NCBI RefSeq assembly: GCF_003576645.1
Contig: NC_044922.1
Location: 25,595,341 to 25,659,340, forward strand
From: Ipomoea triloba
Lineage: Eukaryota > Streptophyta > Magnoliopsida > Solanales > Convolvulaceae
Direction of reading: 5' to 3'
DNA length: 64,000 nt
Shown here: piece by piece, positions 57,029-64,000 of the stretch
Numbering within the stretch: position 1 is the first letter of the stretch
Layout of the letters: every line of letters begins with the position of its first letter
Made by a program: the position numbers and the translations under genes
Notes under the pieces: generated by a model
Databases searched by the model: none
What the model was told of the DNA's origin: nothing
The model's input: only the letters and a program-made list of their open reading frames with translations

Positions 57029-57800
57029 TAGAAACAAGGTTAACTCTTTTATTTATATTGTTGTAAAAAGTATTATCGGATGTGCTCACTTACCAAGAAA
57101 GTTAAATGCAAATTATTATGTGAACTTTTCTTGAATACCATTTAAATTGTTCTATTTCAAATGGAGTTCTACTATATGTACTTCTGAATTTACTCCCTCA
57201 CTATTACTTCATGGTGTGACAAACAATGATTGAATATTTTCATAATATGAGTCCCAAAAAAAGTGTCTACATACATCATAGATTTGTGAGAGGGCATTGA
57301 AGTTGAGAGTAAAAAAGGGAGTTCATATAATATTTTTCTTTCAAATGACTACTCCGGGAATAAAAATGGTAGGAGGGGTTCAAGATAGATGGAAGAGGGG
57401 AAAAAAGATATATTAAGGAGATAGGGATATAACAGTGAGTGACTGAAAGGTAAAACAGAAAAAGATAGAGTTAATGCCTGTAATGGTCCTCTGAATATTG
57501 CGATTTTAACAGTTATGGTTCTAAATTTTTAAACCGACCATAGATGGATGTCTTAGTTTCAAAAAGTGACTGACCTTAGCTTTTGTGGTCTGTTGTTAGT
57601 TGATCCATGATATGGGCATTAAAATGGATGGCAAATCTACAGGGACCGGACCAATGTGTGCAATCTCCTTTGAATATGTTGTAACCCGCTAGGTGCCCAT
57701 CTACTCAGTATCTTGTGAGTATCCATATATCTAGTAAATACACATATATGTTTTGGTATCTTTCTCGCAATATAATGTTCCTTGTTATGTTTGTGAAAGA

Positions 57801-58714
57801 TGGGTTCAATACATGTAGTGTGTACTGCAGCTAAGATATCCTAAGATATCACTGGCCATAAAAGATGCATGCTAATAATAGTTGTTTATGGCTAAGACCG
57901 CGAGACATCGGCCCTATTTGGTAAATAATCAGCCTATCAGCCAATTTTGGCTTATTTGACCACTATTAGTTGTTTGGTTAATAAGCTTTTTGTAACTCCA
58001 AAATGCTAAAATTCAAAAGGCTACTCAAAGCAGCCTTTTCAATTAGCTTTTTGAGAAAAGAAATTATACCAAACAGCTATCAGCTAACAGCTAATTTATC
58101 AAACAACTTTCTACAATCAGCTAATATTATCAACAAATCATACCTTCTAATCCAAACAGCCAAACCAATTAGCCAACAATCATTTACCAAACAGGGCCAT
58201 TATCTTTCTTGATAATATCTTTCTCAAGAGTATTAACAACTAATCATAAGTTGATTACTTAGAATCTCATCTCAATCAAAATCTAGCTTCCTAAGGATTG
58301 CATTTACAATTTATGAGTTCTATTGAATAATTTGACTCGAACACAGATGATTGATGTCATCCAACCTCTGGGGTTCATTCCACTCCTTCGAATTGTGTGG
58401 ATCTACATTAACTAAGGATATATATCTCTATCGTAAAGTTCATGCACAAATCAAGAATCCAATAAGACGAACTTTATTGATTAAGAACAATAACGAAAAA
58501 CCATTGAATCAAAGGACAAAGAATTATAAATTAGCAAGAAACAATCAAGAACATGGTCTCAATCTATGATTCACCATAAATCCAAGTACTACAGTGTTTT
58601 AGTCTCTAAACATGGAGGCAAACACGAAAGAAATTAAAGAAACAAGAAAAGCAACGAAGAACCTATGTAAACCCCTTCAATCGGGGAATAAATCTTGATT
58701 CCAAGCTTTCTCAA
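57801..58714. other. Insert between array units 3 and 4
   Basis: Includes a small inverted-repeat element (57910-58198), then about 500 bp with no match elsewhere in the array and no recognisable gene. Confidence 0.5.
57910..58198. mobile_element. Small inverted-repeat element (MITE), GGCCCTATTTGGTAAAT ends
   Basis: 289 bp with ends GGCCCTATTTGGTAAAT and ATTTACCAAACAGGGCC, and further inverted words inward (GCCAATTTTGGC, TTGTTTGGTTAATAAGC). The ends resemble hAT or PIF/Harbinger MITEs. No clear target duplication was found, so the superfamily is open. Confidence 0.72.
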
Positions 58715-59189
58715 AGTCAACTAACTAATGAATTACCAGTTGTTATATCATGGACCTCGGTATAAAACTATATCGTATTGTAACTTTCAGAAATAGAACT
58801 TTTAATTTAGTAGTGACATTTTACAGGTTCATAAAATCAGCATTTTATGCCCATAATAAAAATTTACTAATTTTCAACCATCTTAAAATTATGCAATAAT
58901 CTGAATTGTAAAGAAATTATTGAATAAGTTGGGCCTAGCTTTCTTCCCGTCATACTAAAGAGGCATTTGGTTGCAACATTTTGCATTTGCAATAAGGCTG
59001 CACACTTAATTAAGTGAGTCCTACTGAAAATGAAATGCATTCCCATTGCAAAGGGATAATGGAAAGCAAATTTGGTATTATCTCGTAGTGATCTCCATAA
59101 AGAACCGGTGATTAGAAATGAAAAAAAAAAAATTGTTGTGACCAAAGCTCATAAGTTTTAAAGAATTGTACGGTCTGCGTGAAACAGAA

Positions 59190-59260
59190 GTGCATCTGGT
59201 GTAGTGGTATCATAGTACCCTCCCACAGTACTGACCGGGGTTCAATTCCCCGGATGCGCA
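59190..59260 (+). tRNA. tRNA-Gly(CCC), diverged copy
   Basis: 71 nt. Anticodon loop CTCCCAC (CCC) is kept. Second acceptor base is T (GTGCATC against GATGCGC, a wobble), and the anticodon stem has one mismatch (GTACC/AGTAC). T loop TTCAATT is acceptable. Possibly still folded but weakened. Confidence 0.7.
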
Positions 59261-59534
59261 GTGTGGCTTATCGTGCTCTTTTCCACGAGAAGAATTTTTA
59301 CACACGCATCTGTATATGAGCCTGTGTCCTTTTTGGCTGAAGAGTTTCTTTACTTTTCATTAAAAATAGAAAAAAGTTGAGGTCTGGTTTAAGGTATAGG
59401 CAGCACCAGAAAAAAAAACTGATGAATATGCATGCATATATAATTCATGACCAAACACGTTTTTTTCATATGTCCACTATTTTCCATATGCACTTTAATT
59501 TGCTTCAATTCTCTTTTGTCCAATTTTTGTGTTC

Positions 59535-59541
59535 TATAAAA
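59535..59541 (+). promoter_or_regulatory. TATA box upstream of short ORF (unit 4)
   Basis: TATAAAA in GTTCTATAAAATGCACCATC, about 95 bp before the longer start codon. Confidence 0.62.
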
Positions 59542-59635
59542 TGCACCATCATCCCATGCAACTTTTGTTCTCTAAGCAAAGAAAAAAAAAAGAAGTTAGA
59601 AAAGAAAAATAGTTGGTAAATGGTAGCTGTAAGAA

Positions 59636-59872
59636 ATGAAGTCGCATCATCAATTCTCATCAGGTGATGATAAGTCGCTGATTCAAGAAACAAAAGGATC
59701 AATGAAAGAGAAGCTACGAGCAGCTATTTTTGGAAAAATTACTTCACACAAAAATGAGTTTAAGTTTTCCAAAAATACTAAAAATTGCAAATCCAGGCCT
59801 CCCGCTCCTGCTCATCATCTTGAACATCCTATTAGAATTATGATGTTCTTGGGTTCCTCCATCCACACTTGA
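59636..59872 (+). CDS. Short ORF of the array, 78 aa, longest and intact form (unit 4)
   Basis: Starts MKSHHQFSSGDDKSLIQETK, continues through an internal MKEKLRAAIFGKITSHKNEF, and ends HPIRIMMFLGSSIHT. Here the upstream ATG and the conserved core are in one frame, whereas in units 2 and 3 a length change separates them. With the TATA box upstream this is the best candidate for a real small gene. It has a basic middle with a single Cys and no signal peptide. No family recognised. Confidence 0.52.
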   Translation: MKSHHQFSSGDDKSLIQETKGSMKEKLRAAIFGKITSHKNEFKFSKNTKNCKSRPPAPAHHLEHPIRIMMFLGSSIHT

Positions 59873-60345
59873 TCTTTTTTTTTTTAGTAAGATGGCATTA
59901 GCAAATACTCCGTACTTGCATTAGTAGACACATGGCAAACTGTTTTATTGGTATGTTGTAGAAAGTCTTATTATTGGATGTGCTCACTTACTATGGAAGT
60001 TAAATGCAAATTTTGTGAACTTTTATTGAATGCACTTTAAATTTAAATTGTTTACTATTTCAAATGGAGTTCTATTATATGTATTTTCAAATTTTATTCC
60101 CTCACTTTTATTCCATGGGCTGTCCTTAGTTAATTCGTGATATGGGCATTAAAATGGATGGCAAATCTGGGACCCCGGCAAGACACCAATGTGTGCAATC
60201 TCCTTTGAATATGTTGTAATTAACCTGCTGGGTGTCCATCTATTCTGTATCTTGTGAGTGTACATATATCTATACTAGTAAATACACATGTTTTGGTATC
60301 TGTCTCACAATATAATTTTCCTTAGCTTGTTATGTTTGTGATCGA

Positions 60346-62439
60346 TGATGGAGCTGTTGAAATAATTATTGTTTCATTTAAAGGCATGGTTTCATTCTCA
60401 CAGTTTGTCACTGTTGGGGAATTGGCTCCCCCATTCTGCTCCACTATTGTTTTTAACACACTAGAGTCATGCTAAAGAAGGAGAAAAACTTAAAAAGGCA
60501 AATTTGCACTTCATTTTAATGCCCAAGTTTAAAGTCCATTTATTATATGCCTTTCCCGATCGGCACCTCGGGTCGGTAGTCGTGCTCCGGGATATTATTA
60601 CCACGGTGACTATTGACCCGAGCCCAACGAAAGAAAAGAACGGACTAAAACAAGGAGTTCATTAGCCAATAGCCATCATATCATATACACATGAAATGCA
60701 CAATTACTTCATAGTGTTTGCTCTACACCTAGTTAATTTCAGATGGCGATGACTAGAATTTATGAACCATCGATGCGCACTATATTCTTCTACATGATAT
60801 TATCCTCTTTAACAAATCTTTTGAGGAATATCTTAAAATTCAGAGTCTGACATAACATCATATGAGAATTTAATACATGATTTTTGAATATAACGATGAA
60901 TGGGGAAGCTACAAAAAAAAAAAAAAAAAAACCAAGAAAGAGGGGACCAAACCAGTTGGAAAGGAAAACGTTTCAATAAACAAAAGGCCAGGGAAAGTTG
61001 CAAAGAAAAAGTGACATTACTGGTGTGAAAATATTATCTTTCAATAAAGGAGACTCGATCTTATATGATCTTATCTCTCTAGAATATTATTATCAGAATG
61101 CTCTTAAAATTCAAAAAGGTGTTTGTAAATTACAGTGCCATGCATGTCTAATTGTTGCCTAGGAGAGATGGGTCTTTACCTTCTATGATCATATTCTGTA
61201 ATTCAAGAGTTTATAGATCATTTCTCCAAACAAGCTAGGACCCTCTTGTCTAGCCATAGTAGAAGTCATTAATTAGAAACAATTTGCACAAGTGTTTTCC
61301 AAAATTTCAATTCATCAATATTATGGCACTCTTTGATCCAAACTTGTTGATTGCTTTCAATATGTAGGTAAATATAGATGGTGCAAGGCAAGTCCAAAGA
61401 GAAGGCCGGCATAGCACCATTACCTATTTACCTTTTGACATGAATATCCCTGGTAGTGGAAATGCTCTAGTGATTTGCAAAACGTTTCGAATACAACGTT
61501 GAATGGGAAAGCTACAAAAAGAATGGGACCCAACCACCTGGTGGAAAAGAAAACGTTTCACAAATATGACTACTGGCCAAATCAGAGGTGCAATATTCAC
61601 GTCATTGGAGAATTTATATATACAACAACAATAATGAGTTGTTTGGTTGGATGTAGTTACAATTCAATTTGAACACAATTCTTTGGTCACTCAAATTACA
61701 GTGTTTGATCGGAGGGAATTGCAATTCTCTCATTTTGTTGAATTGCAATTCATACTCTCCCCATATGAATTGCAATTTAATGGGGAAAGGAAACGGAAAA
61801 TGGAAAAAAAAAATTACCATTAATTATTATTAGTATTAGGAAAAATGGTCAAATAAGTTCTTAAACATTACCTGAAAAGTCAATTAGATACTTAAACTTT
61901 TAAAAAGTCCAATTTCACCCTTTAACATATTATATTGAGTCAATAAAATTCAAGAACCGGTAAATGACTAACTATTACAGGTCATATTGGTTCCGACGAA
62001 AATTCGACATCGTCGGCTGATCGCCGTCTAGTCGCCTTCTATGGTAGATGGCGACCGGCGACGGTTGAATCGTCACTGAATTTGCCCCGAAAATCATGTC
62101 GGAACTGAAATGACCTCAATAAAAGTATTACTTTTACGATCACTAATTTTCTTTCCATTAGAAAGGGCCGGGTGAGTGGGTTCATTCCATGTCCAATTCG
62201 ATAAGCACTGTACTATTGCTTTGATTTGCTGTACTAGTGGAATCAACAAAAATATTTCATCACATCTATCTTTTGACGTACGGTAGCTAGGTGCTAGGCT
62301 GAGCTAAGCTAGCAAGAGAGGTTTGATTACAACGAACGTGCAGTGGGTCAATAAAAAGCATGACAATAATTTAGATATGATGGATAAAATTAACCGGGTT
62401 CGAATCAATTAGCCCCAATAAATAAAGGAAAGACAAAAA
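60346..62439. other. AT-rich spacer
   Basis: No supported gene. Contains a duplicated phrase (GGGGAAGCTACAAAAA and GAAAACGTTTCA, at about 60902-60976 and 61506-61562), an EcoRI-free stretch of GAATTGCAATT words at 61710-61780, and a GC-raised patch at 61990-62060. Confidence 0.45.
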
Positions 62440-62960
62440 ACGTGTATATCACGGAGATAAATTTATATTAATAGGCTGTAAGATGATTACAAAGAGTATG
62501 TGAAGCTATTACAAGTGTTTTTCAGATGTCCAGGTAAGACAAAGAACCGCCCTTTTATACTTAACCGCTCCCCGCGAAAAGGAAGGTTAGTTATAACAAC
62601 TTGGACCGCACCCAACCGGACACCTCCTGGTTGAGCACCCCCCAAGCACCACTATCCGAGCCTCCGGGGCCTCGGCCCGAGCCCCCTAGGACCCGGTCGA
62701 GCCCCTCGGGGCCTTAACCAAGCCCCTTGGGACTTGACCAATCCCCCCGGGCCTCGGTTGAGCCCCTTGGGTCTTGGCCGAGCCCCCCAGGGGCTCGTTC
62801 TTGACCTTAGGGCGGGGCCTTTGGGGCCACGGCACAATGAACATGGGCCCCCGGGTCGAGCACGGGGCTCGACCTCGGGGCCCCGAGTCCCTCCACATCA
62901 CCCTTGATTAGGTCCTCGGGTCCGTGCTACCACGGTCCGGTTCATAATATATCCATCAAG
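62440..62960. repeat. GC-rich degenerate tandem repeat, possible LTR fragment
   Basis: Over about 62640-62890 GC rises far above the flanks and a loose 24-27 bp unit (GAGCCCCTYGGGRCYTNGRCC type) recurs about nine times. The flanks (62460-62630) read like an LTR R/U5 region with a TTTTATACTTAACC phrase. No coding role is supported; open frames on the minus strand are repeat products rich in Pro, Arg and Gly. Confidence 0.6.
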
Positions 62961-64000
62961 ATTTATCGTTAGGATGCATGTGTACGATGGTTTAATTTAT
63001 TGGAGGAGGAATTGACGGTATAATTGGTTAAATAGAAACGGACGTGTATAATTAAAGTGGTGACAACAATTTATAATTTGAAGAGTATAAATCTGAAGAT
63101 GAAGGATAGATTGGCCGGGTTCAACGTTTTGGGGGATTTTCGTGGTTTGCCTTAGAGAGATGAAATGATTTTTTCTGGTTTGTTTTTACTCATAATTTAT
63201 CACCCAAGAATTAACTGAGTTGCTCGTAAGAGCAAAATACTAAATTAGTTTTTGTCTAATGAGAAAAAAAAAAGAGATGGTTGTGTCTGGCCAACTCAAG
63301 TGTCCAGCAGACGAATTAGAGTGGTCACTGGTTGGTGACCACTAGGACTTCTAATACACTTTCGAGTAAGAGATATTGAGTGCACAATTGTGCATATACC
63401 TACTTACATATCATCGAATGCATTTTATAGCTTAGTTTGATGCACCGTACAACTATATGTGATACATTTTAAAGTTTGAGTTATTTATAAAATTATCACT
63501 GTATTTTTTCACTCCTACCATTACTTTAGATCTATTGATTTTAATTTCTCAAACGGAATGGACGGATAAAATGAGTTTTTAGTTCTCTCCTGCACGATGT
63601 TCACTTTAGCGTGCCTATGTATATTTCTTTAGAATCTATGATTGACTAAAATACAGATCTTGAAAATTAAAGCATAGAAATTCAACTCGATCTTTTCTAG
63701 CTGATCATCTTCCACGTTGCGTCTCATCAACTCTGATCTGTTAATTGGTTCCTCAACTACAATGCATGTTTGTGTATAGTGAAATTACTGTGGCAGATTT
63801 CCGGGAAAATATGATGTAATCAATAGGACGGGACAATGTGATCTAATGGGATAGATAAGGTTATCAATGACATTTTGAAGTACAAAAGAGGATATATATG
63901 ATGTTTTTGTTGAAAACATGATGCCTAGTACACAAACATGGAATGTAAAATCACATTGAATATTATATTATTTAACTAGCATTTTCCAATAATTTCCATG
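62961..64000. other. AT-rich spacer to the window end
   Basis: No gene, RNA or clear mobile element recognised. Confidence 0.5.

Larger units (their letters stand above)
55480..57800 (+). repeat. tRNA/short-ORF tandem unit 3
   Basis: It has the same order of landmarks as unit 2: TTAATTAAGTGAGTCCTAC near 55545, GTGTGTTTGGTTCATAGG, tRNA-Gly at 56296, TATA at 56660, short ORF at 56822, and a shared end near 57780. Confidence 0.82.
58715..60345 (+). repeat. tRNA/short-ORF tandem unit 4
   Basis: Landmarks as in unit 2, starting with CCAGTTGTTATATCATGGACC near 58738. The GTTTGGTTCAT segment between the start and the tRNA is absent, making this unit shorter. The tRNA is at 59190, TATA at 59535, and the short ORF at 59636. 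Confidence 0.82.

Noticed and set aside
62652..62901. Pro/Arg/Gly-rich minus-strand frames
   Set aside because: They are translation products of the GC-rich tandem repeat and open only because AT-rich stop codons are rare there.

Overview
This is a nuclear plant genome window. The evidence is: spliced genes with GT-AG introns, AT-rich spacers, Copia, Gypsy, LINE, SINE and MITE elements with target-site duplications, a plant-type tRNA-Gly gene family, and protein-coding genes with typical angiosperm exon structure. I would place it in a eudicot. The exact species cannot be read from the sequence. Two N runs (position 1961 and 38591-38615) show it is a scaffold with joins.

Layout. 1-5000 is transposon-derived: a 1.47-kb solo LTR with a perfect 5-bp target duplication, a near-identical second partial copy directly after a single N, and a decayed Copia reverse transcriptase. 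5000-8100 is spacer with a Mutator-like MITE and a tRNA-derived SINE. 8106-15805 (minus) is a complete 14-exon gene for a DExH-box RNA helicase with two CCCH zinc fingers (DExH8/C3H31 type); its second intron holds a 646-bp near-perfect fold-back element. 16.3-18.9 kb is an AT-rich tandem array and a low-complexity element. 19169-23361 (plus) is a two-exon gene for the complex I subunit NDUFS5, whose long intron carries a dead LINE. 24722-29726 is a young Copia retrotransposon with one frameshift in the reverse transcriptase active site.

29.7-34.3 kb is spacer with a possible small gene, a SINE, a solo LTR and a LINE tail. 34334-36852 (minus) is a complete nine-exon PLP aminotransferase (kynurenine/glutamine transaminase-like, 403 aa). 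From 36.56 to 47.96 kb there is a complex duplication: a block X (aminotransferase exon 1 and upstream), a block Y (Gypsy remnant plus most of an uncharacterised gene), X again but inverted, and Y again. Only the second Y copy carries an intact gene (14 coding exons, 504 aa, 45288-49052); the first is truncated and frameshifted.

50.6-60.3 kb is a tandem array of diverged 2-3 kb units. Each carries a tRNA-Gly(CCC) gene or relic, and three of the four also carry a TATA box and a short conserved ORF about 300 bp downstream. 60.3-64 kb is spacer with a strikingly GC-rich imperfect repeat at about 62640-62890.

The helicase and complex I genes lie head to head. From memory, the Arabidopsis homologues (At2g47680 and At2g47690) are also neighbours, which would be conserved microsynteny. 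I found no prokaryote-type defence or mobile system. The most unusual signals are the tRNA/short-ORF array, the X-Y-X'-Y' rearrangement, and two unrelated loci with the same 42-bp stutter pattern, which may be an assembly artefact.
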